Assembly: GCA_934167465.1 (NCBI GenBank)
Contig: CAKPKR010000003.1
Span: forward strand, 49,021-113,020
DNA from: an uncultured Bacilli bacterium
GTDB taxonomy: Bacteria > Bacillota_I > Bacilli_A > RF39 > UBA660
Direction of reading: 5' to 3'
DNA: 64,000 bases
Shown: positions 15,852 to 25,671 of the stretch, one piece after another
How positions within the stretch are numbered: the first letter of the stretch is position 1
Layout: each line of letters opens with the position of its first letter
The notes under the pieces: generated by a model
Seen by the model: only the letters and a program-made list of their open reading frames with translations
Database searches by the model: none
Told to the model about the DNA's origin: nothing
Made by a program: the position numbers and the translations under genes

Positions 15852-16568
15852 ATGAAAAAAATAATAAAAAATAAAATAATTTTAATAGTAATATTATGTA
15901 TAATAAGTTGTGGTATAGGAGTATATGCTGCAACAACATATAAAGCAAGTGATATAGTATATAACGCAAGTGACGGAACAAGTATAAATGTAAATGATGC
16001 TTTAAATGATATTTATACAATCAAAACACAAGGTAATGCAACAGAAAATGATATTTTGAATGGAAAAACAGCTGTCGTAAAAGGAAAAATGATAACTGGT
16101 ACATTTAAAAATAATTTTACCTTTGAAACAATAGAAAACCCGGTTGGTACATCTATTATGGATTATAATGAGAAAAGAAAAGATAAATATTTGACTTTTA
16201 CACTAGGTGAAAGGTTAAGTTACAATGATACTAATTATTCTGATTATATGTGTTATATTTATCCTATAGATTTAACTAATGTTTCAACACTCATCTTGTA
16301 TCAATGGAATTATATATCGATGCATTTTACAGTAGCAATTTCATTATTTGATACTCCATTATATTCTAGGCAAGAAATAATAGATAATGCATTTGCAACG
16401 TGGACATATTCGACATCAGGTAGTAAAAAGGCATCTAATTACAATATTAAAGAAATTGATGTAAGAAATGTAACTGGTAAGAAGTATATCAATATTGCAG
16501 TTGTTAGTAAGAATAATTCTTCTGATGAATATTATATGCTTACTAAAAATATAATATCGTTTAATTAA
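15852..16568 (+). CDS. Surface protein with conserved anchor cassette, phase-variable promoter
   Basis: The first ~50 residues are nearly identical to those of the genes at 26001 and 27032: a basic N-terminus, hydrophobic helix ending IISCGIGVYAA, then TYKASDIVYNASDGT and a short helix. After about residue 60 the 238-aa protein diverges to a domain I do not recognise, with TAVVKGKMITGTFKNNF (a motif often seen in the linker of Firmicute phage-tail/adhesin-like proteins) and a beta-rich C-terminus. The start follows TAGGTGTTATAA. Inferred to be surface-exposed; expression would depend on the G run 28 bases upstream. Confidence 0.75.
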   Translation: MKKIIKNKIILIVILCIISCGIGVYAATTYKASDIVYNASDGTSINVNDALNDIYTIKTQGNATENDILNGKTAVVKGKMITGTFKNNFTFETIENPVGTSIMDYNEKRKDKYLTFTLGERLSYNDTNYSDYMCYIYPIDLTNVSTLILYQWNYISMHFTVAISLFDTPLYSRQEIIDNAFATWTYSTSGSKKASNYNIKEIDVRNVTGKKYINIAVVSKNNSSDEYYMLTKNIISFN

Positions 16569-16645
16569 AAAAATAAAATTATGACATTTTTCGACAAATT
16601 ATTTATTTCCTAATGCATATAATATATAAGTATTGGAGGAATTAT

Positions 16646-17017
16646 ATGTGTTTAGAAGAAACAATGTTTTATAAAATAAAATTTATTGATGAAAATAAAG
16701 TTGTAATAAAAGAAAATATATTAGATAAAATAGAATATAATAATAGTCAAAGTACGCTACTTTTAATTTTAGTTAAATATTTATTGGATGATACAGAATA
16801 TGTATGCGAAGAATATAATTCTTTAAAAAAATTTATTGATATAACACCACAAAAAAATACACCAACAAACTTGGTTGATATTTTAGGAATAATAAAAATT
16901 TTTATAAATAAAGTATGCCCAGGAACAATAGAAGAGGAAAAATTATTAAGTAAGCTACAACTTTATGATGATATCATTAATCAAGAAGGAAAGACTTTAA
17001 CATTTGCTTTGGCTTAA
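16646..17017 (+). CDS. Hypothetical protein, 123 aa
   Basis: Unrecognised soluble protein with a likely beta N-terminus (YKIKFIDENKVVIKE) and a helical remainder. An upstream ATG at 16613 overlaps a probable -10 box (TATAAT near 16618), and GGAGGA sits just before the ATG at 16646, which is chosen. It ends 50 bases before parC. Confidence 0.55.
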   Translation: MCLEETMFYKIKFIDENKVVIKENILDKIEYNNSQSTLLLILVKYLLDDTEYVCEEYNSLKKFIDITPQKNTPTNLVDILGIIKIFINKVCPGTIEEEKLLSKLQLYDDIINQEGKTLTFALA

Positions 17018-17067
17018 ATTCTTTGCATTACTTCTTTTTTTTTGGTATAATTAACTATGGTGAGATT

Positions 17068-19566
17068 ATGAATGTATTAAACAAAATATATGATTATGCT
17101 CTAGAAGAAATAATGGGAGATAGATTCGGAAGATATTCAAAATCTATTATTCAAGATAGAGCGCTTCCAGATATTAGAGATGGTTTAAAACCGGTTCAAA
17201 GAAGAATATTATACGCAATGTATAGAGATAGAAATACTAGTGATAAACCATATAAAAAATCAGCTACGGCTGTAGGAAATATAATGGGACATTATCATCC
17301 CCATGGTGACTCATCAATCTATGATGCAATGGTTAGATTGAGTCAATGGTGGAAACAAAATACTCCATATATAGATATGCATGGTAATAATGGTTCCATT
17401 GATGGTGATGGAGCAGCGGCAATGCGTTATACTGAATCTAGATTATCAAAAATTTCTATGGAATTATTAAAAGATATCGATAAAGACACAGTTGATATGG
17501 TATGGAATTTTGATGATACCTTAAAAGAACCTGTTGTTTTACCCGCTAAATTTCCAAATTTATTAGTAAATGGATCAAATGGTATTAGTGCAGGATATGC
17601 AACAAATATTCCAACCCATAACTTAGTAGAAGTAATAGATGCAACCATAAAAAGAATAGACAGTCCAAATTGTAGATTAGATTCTATTTTAGAAATAGTA
17701 AAAGGTCCAGATTTTCCAACTGGTGGAATAGTTGAAGGAAAAAAAGGAATAATTGACGCTTTTACAACAGGTAGAGGTAAAGTAATAGTTAAAGCAAAAA
17801 CTGAATTTGTAAAAGACAAAGGTAAGAATACTATTTTAGTAACAGAAATACCTTTTGAAGTTAATAAAGCTTTACTAGTAAAAAAAATAGATGAAATTAG
17901 AATTGACAAAAAAATTGAAGGAATAGTTGAAGTATTAGATGAATCAAATTTTGAAGAACCAACTAGAATAGCCATCAATTTAAAAAAAGATGCTGACAAA
18001 GAACTAATATTAAATTATTTGTTAAAAAATACTGATTTACAAGTATCATACAATTATAATATGGTTGCTATTGTAAATGGTAGACCAATGACAGTTGGTA
18101 TTTTAAAAATATTAGATGCTTATATAGACCATCAAAGAGAAGTAATAACAAGAAGAAGTAAATTTGATTTGGACGTTTATAAAGAAAGAATGCATATTAT
18201 TGAGGGATTAATTAAAGCTCTATCAATATTAGATGATGTTATCAAAACAATTAGAGCTAGTAAAAATAAAGCTGATGCTGAAATTAATTTGACCAAAGAA
18301 TATGGATTTACTGATAAACAATCTAAAGCAATAGTGGCTTTACAACTTTATAAATTAACTAATACTGATGTTACAGAATTGAAAGCAGAATTCGAAGATT
18401 TAAAAAATAAAATTAATGCCTTAGAATTAATTTTATCTGATGAAAATAAATTAAAATCTTTAATGAAATATGAGTTAAAAAAAGTTAGAGATGAGTATGG
18501 AACTCCAAGAAAAACTGAAATTAGAGATGAAATAACAGAAATAAAAATTGATACAGTTAAAATGATTCCAAAAGAAGATGTAATTGTTGTTGTAAGTAAT
18601 GAAGGTTACATTAAGAGATTAAGTAATCGTAGTATGGAATCAAGTGATGGTGAAACAGGGTTAAAAGAATTGGATTATGTAATTGGTAAATATAAAATGA
18701 ACACAATGGATACTTTATTATTATTTACAGATAAGGGTAATTATTTATATATTCCAGTTTATGAGATACCTGATATGAAATGGAAAGATTTAGGTAAACA
18801 CGTAAGTAATATAATATCTATATCTGCCGAGGAAAACATAATTGCAAGTTTACCAGTATATGATTTTGATAAAGAACAATATGTAACGATATTTACTAAA
18901 AATGGTATGGTTAAAAGAACTAAATTAAATGAATTTAAAGCCTTAAGATATTCAAAACCAATAACTTGTATTAAATTAAAAGATGATGATAAAGTAGTGG
19001 ATGTTAAATTTAATACAGATAAATATGTATTTGTTTCAACTAATAATGGTTATGGTTTAACTTACAAATTAAGTGAAGTTCCTATTGTTGGTTTAAAGAC
19101 TAGTGGAGTTAAATCAATTAGTTTAAAGAATGATTTTGTTGTAAGTTCAACAATATATGGAGACAATCTAGAATATTTAACAGTTATTACGAATAAAATG
19201 ACTGGAAAAAGAATAAAATTATCTGAATTTGAAGTAACTTCAAGAGCTCGAAAGGGAGTTCAAATTGTAAGGGAAATTAAAACTAATCCATATTATATTT
19301 TAAAAACTTTTATAATTAATTATAAAGAAACTTTAGGTCTTAAATTAAAGACAGAGATTATAGAGATTAAGTTGACTGAAATACCAATAATGGACAGATA
19401 TTCTACAGGTTCATCAATATCAAAAAGTGAGATAGTTGATGTCTTTGAAACAAAAATATTAGAATTTAAAGAAGAAGTAAACACAAAAATAGAAAAAGAA
19501 AATATTGATTTAGATACAATTGATCAAAAAATGATGACGATTGATGATTTTTTGAAAGAATTATAG
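17068..19566 (+). CDS. parC: DNA topoisomerase IV subunit A
   Basis: The breakage-reunion subunit pairing with parE. N-terminal RALPDIRDGLKPVQRRILYAM, KPYKKSATAVGNIMGHYHPHGD, and the active-site region AAAMRYTESRLS with its catalytic Tyr are clear. The middle has a coiled-coil tower and EIPFEVNKALLV. The C-terminal beta-pinwheel shows repeated strands such as GYIKRLSNR, GMVKRTKLNEF and KGVQIVREI. About 832 residues; the N-terminal 15 codons of the longest frame lie before a GGTGAGATT site, so the ATG at 17068 is the start. yneF follows after 14 bases. Confidence 0.95.
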   Translation: MNVLNKIYDYALEEIMGDRFGRYSKSIIQDRALPDIRDGLKPVQRRILYAMYRDRNTSDKPYKKSATAVGNIMGHYHPHGDSSIYDAMVRLSQWWKQNTPYIDMHGNNGSIDGDGAAAMRYTESRLSKISMELLKDIDKDTVDMVWNFDDTLKEPVVLPAKFPNLLVNGSNGISAGYATNIPTHNLVEVIDATIKRIDSPNCRLDSILEIVKGPDFPTGGIVEGKKGIIDAFTTGRGKVIVKAKTEFVKDKGKNTILVTEIPFEVNKALLVKKIDEIRIDKKIEGIVEVLDESNFEEPTRIAINLKKDADKELILNYLLKNTDLQVSYNYNMVAIVNGRPMTVGILKILDAYIDHQREVITRRSKFDLDVYKERMHIIEGLIKALSILDDVIKTIRASKNKADAEINLTKEYGFTDKQSKAIVALQLYKLTNTDVTELKAEFEDLKNKINALELILSDENKLKSLMKYELKKVRDEYGTPRKTEIRDEITEIKIDTVKMIPKEDVIVVVSNEGYIKRLSNRSMESSDGETGLKELDYVIGKYKMNTMDTLLLFTDKGNYLYIPVYEIPDMKWKDLGKHVSNIISISAEENIIASLPVYDFDKEQYVTIFTKNGMVKRTKLNEFKALRYSKPITCIKLKDDDKVVDVKFNTDKYVFVSTNNGYGLTYKLSEVPIVGLKTSGVKSISLKNDFVVSSTIYGDNLEYLTVITNKMTGKRIKLSEFEVTSRARKGVQIVREIKTNPYYILKTFIINYKETLGLKLKTEIIEIKLTEIPIMDRYSTGSSISKSEIVDVFETKILEFKEEVNTKIEKENIDLDTIDQKMMTIDDFLKEL

Positions 19567-19580
19567 AAAGGAATGATTAG

Positions 19581-19793
19581 ATGTTACACGATATTTTAAT
19601 GATTTTAATAGGACTTATTATAGGAGCAGTAGCTGGATTTTTAATAGCTAAAAAATATATGCAAAAGTATTTAAAACAAAATCCACCTATTAATGAACAA
19701 ATGATTAGAGCTATGATGTCAGGAATGGGTAGAACTCCAAGTCAAAAACAAGTAAATCAAATGATGAAACAAATGAATAAATATATGGATTAA
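19581..19793 (+). CDS. UPF0154 (YneF-like) membrane protein
   Basis: A 70-aa protein with one N-terminal helix (ILMILIGLIIGAVAGFLIAK), then KKYMQKYLKQNPPINEQMIR and MMSGMGRTPSQKQVNQMMKQ. This is the UPF0154 family, small membrane proteins conserved in Bacilli and of unknown role. It is cotranscribed with parC, with an AAAGGA site. Confidence 0.9.
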   Translation: MLHDILMILIGLIIGAVAGFLIAKKYMQKYLKQNPPINEQMIRAMMSGMGRTPSQKQVNQMMKQMNKYMD

Positions 19794-19905
19794 TTTCCAT
19801 ATATTTTTAATTATTACATACTTATTATAAAACAATATAAGTAGTATAATTTTATTTAAAGAATATATTAACAGTTGAGTGTTGTCTCCGAATGGGGGTG
19901 ATGAA

Positions 19906-19980
19906 ATGTCAAAGAAAGATTTTTTAATCTTTGTCTTAATCATTATCATCATTCTACTTATACTTCTATTATTCAAATGA
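19906..19980 (+). CDS. Type I toxin-like one-helix peptide, 24 aa (locus C)
   Basis: The ORF encodes a basic start (MSKKD), 17-18 aliphatic residues and a terminal FK. GGGGGTGATG precedes it. An out-of-frame ATG at 19901 is ignored. Size, composition and locus design (an antisense RNA convergent from downstream) match type I toxin-antitoxin loci and the copies at 15531 and 57412, although the peptide sequence itself has diverged. Such peptides insert into the membrane when translation is not blocked by the antisense RNA. Confidence 0.55.
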   Translation: MSKKDFLIFVLIIIIILLILLLFK

Positions 19981-19999
19981 TAATGAATTATAAAAAGAA

Positions 20000-20107
20000 A
20001 AAGCACTCAATCTAACAAGATTAAGTACTTACCAAATTAAATGAGGTTGTACTCAACATCGAGTTGTTAAGTATTCTCCTTTTTTATTTTATGCAAGATT
20101 TCCTTAC
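20000..20107 (-). ncRNA. Putative antisense RNA of toxin-like locus C
   Basis: Minus-strand promoter TTGAAA (20136-20141), 16-base spacer, TATTAT (20114-20119). It would end at AAGTACTTAATCT/AGATTGAGTGCTT (about 20000-20031) followed by U5. The stem has two positions that are G-U on the minus strand but A-C on the plus strand, which indicates that the minus strand is the functional RNA. A separate hairpin with a T6 tail at about 20050-20085 would end the plus transcript. Confidence 0.5.
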
Positions 20108-20211
20108 ATATACATAATATTATAAACTATATTTTTTTCAACTTTATTATTTAATTAATTGGACAAAATAAAAAAAACATATAAACACATATTATTAATT
20201 AGAGGTGTGAT

Positions 20212-20910
20212 ATGTTTAAGAAGTTGATTAGTTATTTATTCAAAGATTTTTATTTTTTTACGGCTGCTTATTCGAACCAAGTTTTTCCTGACCCATTATC
20301 TAAAGAAGAGGAAGAAAAATATTTAGAAAGAATGAAATTAGGAGATAAAGAAGCAAGAAATATACTAATAGAACATAATTTAAGACTAGTTGCTCATATC
20401 GTAAAAAAATATGAACATAGTAAAGAAGATAGTGATGATTTAATAAGTATTGGAACAATTGGATTAATAAAAGGAATAGATAGTTATTCTTATAAACACG
20501 GAACTAGAATAACTACATATTGTGCTAGATGTATTGAAAATGAAATATTAATGTATTTTAGGTCAAATAAAAAGAATAGCAAAAATATATCTTTAAATGA
20601 AATGATAGGATTTGATAAAGATGGAAATGAAATATCATTCTTAGATATTTTAAAAACACCAGATCCTGAATACGATTTAGATTTACATCAAAAAGAAAAT
20701 ATAATAAATTTAAGGAATTATTTTAATATACTTAATGATAGAGAAAAAGAAATAATGATAAAAAGATATGGATTAAACAATACTGATGAAGTAACTCAAA
20801 AAGAAATAGCTAAAGAATTAGGAATCTCAAGAAGTTATGTTTCAAGAATTGAAAAAAGAGCTTTAACTAAAATGCTAAGAGAATTTATTAAAAACAAAAA
20901 TATTAATTGA
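20212..20910 (+). CDS. sigK: Sporulation sigma factor SigK-type
   Basis: A 232-aa sigma-70 family protein. A hydrophobic N-terminal stretch (FKDFYFFTAAYSNQVFP) resembles the pro-sequence of pro-sigma-K. Region 2 reads ARNILIEHNLRLVAHIVKKYE, DDLISIGTIGLIKGIDSY and TYCARCIENEILMYFR, the SigK/SigE signature; region 4 has a helix-turn-helix ELGISRSYVSRIEKRAL. In Bacillus SigK drives late mother-cell sporulation genes. The gene is uninterrupted (no skin-type element). It starts after AGAGGTGTGAT and is followed by the T-box operon. Confidence 0.88.
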   Translation: MFKKLISYLFKDFYFFTAAYSNQVFPDPLSKEEEEKYLERMKLGDKEARNILIEHNLRLVAHIVKKYEHSKEDSDDLISIGTIGLIKGIDSYSYKHGTRITTYCARCIENEILMYFRSNKKNSKNISLNEMIGFDKDGNEISFLDILKTPDPEYDLDLHQKENIINLRNYFNILNDREKEIMIKRYGLNNTDEVTQKEIAKELGISRSYVSRIEKRALTKMLREFIKNKNIN

Positions 20911-20935
20911 AAAATTAAAAAAAATATAGTATAAT
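20907..20935 (+). promoter_or_regulatory. Promoter of the T-box operon
   Basis: TTGAAA (20907-20912), 17-base spacer, TATAAT (20930-20935), overlapping the end of sigK. Confidence 0.75.
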
Positions 20936-20947
20936 ATAAGCAATATT

Positions 20948-21140
20948 TGTTTGAAAGAGTATTTAATTTAAAGCATTTTAGAGAGAATGAATTTGGTGAA
21001 ATCATTTATGTAAGAATTAAAGAAGACAGCAAACGCAAAATAATCGTATATCTGCGTTAAAGATTTAAGGAGTATAGAAATATCTATAAATTAAGGTGGC
21101 ACCGCGGGTAAACTCGTCCTTAATTGTAGGTATTTTTTTG
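20948..21140 (+). promoter_or_regulatory. T-box leader, predicted tRNA-Asp specificity
   Basis: The conserved T-box AAGGTGGCACCGCGG lies at 21094-21108, within a hairpin TTAAGG...CCTTAA that precedes a T run and would terminate transcription unless uncharged tRNA pairs. Stem I is closed by GTTTG/CAAAC; its specifier loop carries AGTA on the 5' side and GAA-GAC-A on the 3' side (21022-21028), giving specifier GAC (Asp). This fits aspS downstream. Stem I also shows the AG-bulge and GGTGAAA terminal-loop elements. Confidence 0.9.
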
Positions 21141-21157
21141 TATTTTGGAGGGTTTTT

Positions 21158-22618
21158 ATGGAAAAAAATGTGGTAACAATTTATAAAAAAATAAAAATAG
21201 TAGAAGATTTATATTTATATAAATTCAAAGAAATAGCAACTAATGTTGAGTATGATTTTATTGATAATACAATTAGTTATACTAAAAACAATAAAAAAAT
21301 GACTATTTATGAAATGGAAGATCCAGCATTTACTGTTTCTGATGAAAAAATGTGTTTTAGTGACTATATAGCAATAGAAGATTTAGAGAAAATGTATAAT
21401 AAAACTGATTATCAAGAATTATTAGATATTTATAAGAAAGAAGTTCAATGTTTTATTAGAATTGGTTATTTTGATGCTGAAAATGATATTTTAAAAATAG
21501 TAAATAGTGATGTATTAGAGATTGAAGCAGCCGAACCAGACATTAGTTTTAATGAGTATGTACTAACAGGTATGTCAGATTGGACATCTGAAGTTACTTT
21601 TCCAATCGAGACGATAGAAGCAATGATTAAAGAATTAGAATCAAAACAATATGAATCATTGAAAGAAAGACTTAAGATAATGATTAATGAGAATAATATT
21701 ATAACATCTGGATTTCAAAAAAATTCACAAGATAATTCTGTTGCAAAAAAGAAAGTTGAAATTGTAAAGAAGGAAGAAAAAAAGGAAACATTAGATGATG
21801 TTATGAATGAACTTAATTCTTTAATAGGGCTTAATGAAATAAAAACAGAAATTGATAAATTAAAAAAATATTTAAATTTTAGAAAAAACACTGAAGATAA
21901 AATTGTATTATCTGAACCAAATTTAAACATTGTATTTAGTGGAAATCCAGGGACTGGTAAAACTACAGTCGCTAGACTTTTAGCTAGAATTTATTATTTG
22001 CTTGGATATGCTAAAACAGACAAATTTAAAGAAACAACAGCACAAGATTTTATTGCTGGATATGTTGGACAAACTGCAATAAAAGCTCGAGAATTAATAG
22101 ATCAAAATAAAAATGGTGTTATATTTATAGATGAAGCCTATGTATTTTCTTCTGCCGCACAACAGTTTGCTGATGAAGCTTTAGTAGAAATAATTAAAGA
22201 AATGGAATCTAGAAATACTATATTTATATTTTCTGGATATACAAAGGAAATGGAAAATTTTATTAAAATGAATCCAGGTATTAGATCTAGAATAGGTTAT
22301 AATATGGAATTTAAAGATTATAGTACTGAAGAACTATATGAAATATTTGCTACTAAAGTTAAAAAAGCTAAATTAATTGTAAGTCCAAAAGCAAAAGAAA
22401 AAATAGTTAAAATAATAGAACAAAATAAGAAATTAGAATCATTTGGTAATGGACGATTTATTGATAATTTATTTGATAAAATAATCATTAATCATTCTTT
22501 TAAAATAAATGATTATACATCTGTTAGAAAATTAAAAACAATAACAAGTGATACAATTGATGATGAATTAATTAATAGTTTAAAAACAAAACAAAAAGTA
22601 AATAGAATAGGATATTAA
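21158..22618 (+). CDS. SpoVK/CbbX-type AAA+ ATPase with unknown N-terminal domain
   Basis: The C-terminal half (from about residue 205) is a CbbX/SpoVK AAA+ domain: LNSLIGLNEIKTEI, Walker A SGNPGTGKTTVAR, Walker B GVIFIDEAY, sensor and Arg-finger region MNPGIRSRIGYNMEF and FGNGRFIDNLFD. SpoVK is a sporulation protein in Bacillus. The first ~200 residues (EDPAFTVSD, SFNEYVLTGMSDW) are not recognised. It is the first gene behind the T-box, so its expression is expected to rise when tRNA-Asp is uncharged. It ends 9 bases before hisS. Confidence 0.8.
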   Translation: MEKNVVTIYKKIKIVEDLYLYKFKEIATNVEYDFIDNTISYTKNNKKMTIYEMEDPAFTVSDEKMCFSDYIAIEDLEKMYNKTDYQELLDIYKKEVQCFIRIGYFDAENDILKIVNSDVLEIEAAEPDISFNEYVLTGMSDWTSEVTFPIETIEAMIKELESKQYESLKERLKIMINENNIITSGFQKNSQDNSVAKKKVEIVKKEEKKETLDDVMNELNSLIGLNEIKTEIDKLKKYLNFRKNTEDKIVLSEPNLNIVFSGNPGTGKTTVARLLARIYYLLGYAKTDKFKETTAQDFIAGYVGQTAIKARELIDQNKNGVIFIDEAYVFSSAAQQFADEALVEIIKEMESRNTIFIFSGYTKEMENFIKMNPGIRSRIGYNMEFKDYSTEELYEIFATKVKKAKLIVSPKAKEKIVKIIEQNKKLESFGNGRFIDNLFDKIIINHSFKINDYTSVRKLKTITSDTIDDELINSLKTKQKVNRIGY

Positions 22619-22627
22619 GGAGGAACT

Positions 22628-23893
22628 ATGATACAAAAACCAAAAGGAACATATGATGTATTTGATAAAAAAGGAAAGACAATATTAGAAATAGAAAAAA
22701 TATTAAAAGTATTGATGGAAAAATATAATTATAATTATGTTAGGACACCTTTATTTGAAGCAAGTGAGTTATTTCATAGAGGTGTAGGCACTACTACTGA
22801 TATTGTGACTAAAGAAACATACGATTTTGTTGATAGAGGAAATAGAAATATGACTTTAAGACCAGAAGGAACTGCCGGAGTTGTTAGAAGTTATATTGAA
22901 AATAAAATGTATGCTAACACAAGTGGTCCAACTAAAACTTGGTATTATGGTCCAATGTATCGATATGAAAGACCACAATCAGGACGATTTAGAGAATTTT
23001 ATCAATTCGGGGTAGAAGTGTTTGGAAGTGATTCACCACTTATAGATGCTGAAGTAATAAGTATACCAGTAAATTTTTATAGATTATTAGGACTAAAAGG
23101 AATTAAAGTAAATATTAATTCTTTAGGTGATACGGAATCAAGAAATAATTATAGAGAAGCTTTAAAAAAATATTTTGAGCCGCATCTAGATGAATTATGT
23201 GATGATTGTAAAGAAAGATTTAATAAAAATCCACTTAGAATAATTGATTGCAAATATGATGCTAATTTAGATATAATAAAAAATGCTCCTAAAATAATAG
23301 ATTATTTAAATGAAGAAAGTAAAAAACATTTTGAAGAAGTAAAAAAATATCTGGATGCAATGGATATTGAATATGAAGTAAATCCTAATATTGTAAGAGG
23401 ACTAGATTACTATACACATACAGTATTTGAAGTTGAAGCAAATGTTACTGGTTTTGGTGCTCAAAATGTATTATGTGGTGGAGGAAGATACAATGGGCTA
23501 GTAGAAACCATTGGTGGTCCTAATACACCAGGGGTAGGTTTTGCTTTAGGACTAGAAAGATTATTGACAGCTTTAGAATTTGAAAATATTGATTTAGTTA
23601 AAGAGGATAATTTAGATATTTATATTATTCCAATGGATACATATGAATATAGTATTTCACTAGGCAATGTTTTAAGAATGAATGGATTTAATGTTGAAGT
23701 TGATTTTACTAATAAAAAAATAGGTAATAGTTTTAAACAAGCTGATAGATTAAAAGCAAAATATATAATTATAATTGGAACTGATGAAGTTAATAGTAAA
23801 ATATTAACAATAAAAAATAATGAAACAAAAGAAGAATATAAAATTGAAGAAAATAAATTAATTGACTTTTTTGATGAAAAGATAGAGGGATAA
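22628..23893 (+). CDS. hisS: Histidyl-tRNA synthetase
   Basis: Class II synthetase of 421 aa. Motif 1 region: IQKPKGTYDVFD and YVRTPLFE. Motif 2: FYQFGVEVFG with RYERPQSGRFREF. HisRS-specific peptides: LVRGLDYYTHTVFE (seen as IVRGLDYYTHTVFE) and CGGGRYNGL. Motif 3: GVGFALGLERLL. The C-terminal anticodon domain follows. It starts after GGAGGAAC and is separated from aspS by one base; both lie behind the T-box. Confidence 0.97.
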   Translation: MIQKPKGTYDVFDKKGKTILEIEKILKVLMEKYNYNYVRTPLFEASELFHRGVGTTTDIVTKETYDFVDRGNRNMTLRPEGTAGVVRSYIENKMYANTSGPTKTWYYGPMYRYERPQSGRFREFYQFGVEVFGSDSPLIDAEVISIPVNFYRLLGLKGIKVNINSLGDTESRNNYREALKKYFEPHLDELCDDCKERFNKNPLRIIDCKYDANLDIIKNAPKIIDYLNEESKKHFEEVKKYLDAMDIEYEVNPNIVRGLDYYTHTVFEVEANVTGFGAQNVLCGGGRYNGLVETIGGPNTPGVGFALGLERLLTALEFENIDLVKEDNLDIYIIPMDTYEYSISLGNVLRMNGFNVEVDFTNKKIGNSFKQADRLKAKYIIIIGTDEVNSKILTIKNNETKEEYKIEENKLIDFFDEKIEG

Positions 23894-23894
23894 T

Positions 23895-25634
23895 ATGAAG
23901 AAGAACAATACAGATTTTAATGTAAAAAATGTAGATGAAATTGTTACGTTATATGGATGGGTTTCTAAAAAAAGAAATCTTGGAGGATTAATATTTATTG
24001 ATTTAAGAGATAGATCAGGAATAATTCAATTAGTTGTTAATCCAGATACAGCTTGTTATAGTATTGCAGAAAGTTTAAAAAATGAATATGTAATTAAAAT
24101 AACAGGAAAAATTGTTAAAAGAGAAAATGCTAATAATAATTTAAAAACAGGTGAAATAGAAGTAATAGTTAATGAATTAGAGATATTAAATACTGCTAAA
24201 GAAATACCATTTAGTATAACTGATGCTACAACTGCTTTGGAAGATACAAGATTAAAATATAGATATTTGGATATAAGAAGAAATCCAATTAAAGAAAGAT
24301 TAATAACAAGACATAAAATAACAATGGCTGTAAGAGAATTTTTAAATAATGAAGAATTTATAGAAATAGAAACGCCTATTTTATGTAAGTCAACACCAGA
24401 AGGTGCCAGAGATTATTTAGTTCCTAGTAGAGTAAACAAAAATAAATTTTATGCTTTACCACAATCTCCACAAATATTCAAACAATTATTAATGGTTGGT
24501 GGTATGGAAAAATATTTTCAAATTGCTAAATGTTTCAGGGATGAAGATTTAAGAGCTGATAGACAACCAGAATTTACGCAAATAGATATGGAAATGAGTT
24601 TTGTAGATGAAAACGATGTAATGAATTTAACAGAAAAATTAATTGCTTATGTTTTTAAAAAGGTTAAAAATATTGATATTTCATTACCACTTAATAGAAT
24701 GAAATATGATGATGCCATTAATTATTATGGCTCTGATAAACCAGACTTAAGATTCGATTTAAAGATTACTGATATTACTGATATATTTAAGAATACTGAA
24801 TTTACAGTATTTAAGAATGTAATTGAAAATAAAGGAATTATAAATTGTTTAATTGTTAAAAATGCTAGTGATAAATTTTCTAGAAAAGATATTGATAAGT
24901 TAACTGATTTGGTTAAAACTTATAAAGCTAGTGGTTTAGCTTATTTAAAAATAACTGATGAAATATCAGGAAGTATTGCTAAAGTTGTAACTGAAAATGA
25001 AATAAATGAATTAAAAAACGAATACAATTTAGAAAATAATGATATTGTATTTATTGTGGCAGACAAGAAAAATATAGTTAAAACTAGCTTAGGAGCTTTA
25101 AGAATTAGGTTAGCTAATATTTTAAATTTAATTGATAAAAATGAGTATAAATTATGCTGGGTTACTGATTTCCCATCGTTTGAATGGAGTGAAGAAGAAA
25201 ATAGATATATGGCTTGCCATCATCCATTTACTGCTCCAAAAGATGAAGACGTTGATAAATTATTAAATGATAAAGCTCATTGTTATTCAAAAGCTTATGA
25301 TATAGTTATTAATGGTTATGAAGCTGGAGGTGGAAGTATTAGGATTCACAATCAAGAGATTCAAGAAAAGATGTTTGAAGCTCTAGAACTTTCACAAGAA
25401 CAAATAGAAGAAAAATTTGGATTCTTTGTTGAGGCTTTAAAATATGGAACACCTCCACATGGTGGTTTAGCGCTAGGTTTAGATAGACTTACAATGTTAT
25501 TATCTAATACTGAAAATATAAGAGATGTAATAGCTTTTCCTAAAACAGCTAGTGCTTCTGATTTAATGAGTGACTGTCCTAATTATGTGGAGGATAAACA
25601 ATTAAATGAGTTAAGTATAAAATGCAAAGATTAA
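23895..25634 (+). CDS. aspS: Aspartyl-tRNA synthetase
   Basis: A 579-aa class II synthetase. The N-terminal OB-fold reads VTLYGWVSKKRNLGGLIFIDLRDR. Catalytic motifs include LDIRRNPIKERL, TPILCKSTPEGARDYLVPSR, FRDEDLRADRQPEFTQIDMEMSF (motif 2) and GLALGLDRLTMLL (motif 3). The bacterial insertion (GAD-like) domain lies between. Product matches the T-box specifier GAC. It is the last large gene of the operon; a small basic ORF follows. Confidence 0.97.
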   Translation: MKKNNTDFNVKNVDEIVTLYGWVSKKRNLGGLIFIDLRDRSGIIQLVVNPDTACYSIAESLKNEYVIKITGKIVKRENANNNLKTGEIEVIVNELEILNTAKEIPFSITDATTALEDTRLKYRYLDIRRNPIKERLITRHKITMAVREFLNNEEFIEIETPILCKSTPEGARDYLVPSRVNKNKFYALPQSPQIFKQLLMVGGMEKYFQIAKCFRDEDLRADRQPEFTQIDMEMSFVDENDVMNLTEKLIAYVFKKVKNIDISLPLNRMKYDDAINYYGSDKPDLRFDLKITDITDIFKNTEFTVFKNVIENKGIINCLIVKNASDKFSRKDIDKLTDLVKTYKASGLAYLKITDEISGSIAKVVTENEINELKNEYNLENNDIVFIVADKKNIVKTSLGALRIRLANILNLIDKNEYKLCWVTDFPSFEWSEEENRYMACHHPFTAPKDEDVDKLLNDKAHCYSKAYDIVINGYEAGGGSIRIHNQEIQEKMFEALELSQEQIEEKFGFFVEALKYGTPPHGGLALGLDRLTMLLSNTENIRDVIAFPKTASASDLMSDCPNYVEDKQLNELSIKCKD

Positions 25635-25671
25635 TGTTTATTAGAAATTTAGGAAAGGATAGGAAAAATAA

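Noticed and set aside
17427..17999. 190-codon minus-strand ORF inside parC
   Set aside because: parC is clearly coding on the plus strand; this ORF has no homology features and Ser/Phe/Leu-rich shadow composition.
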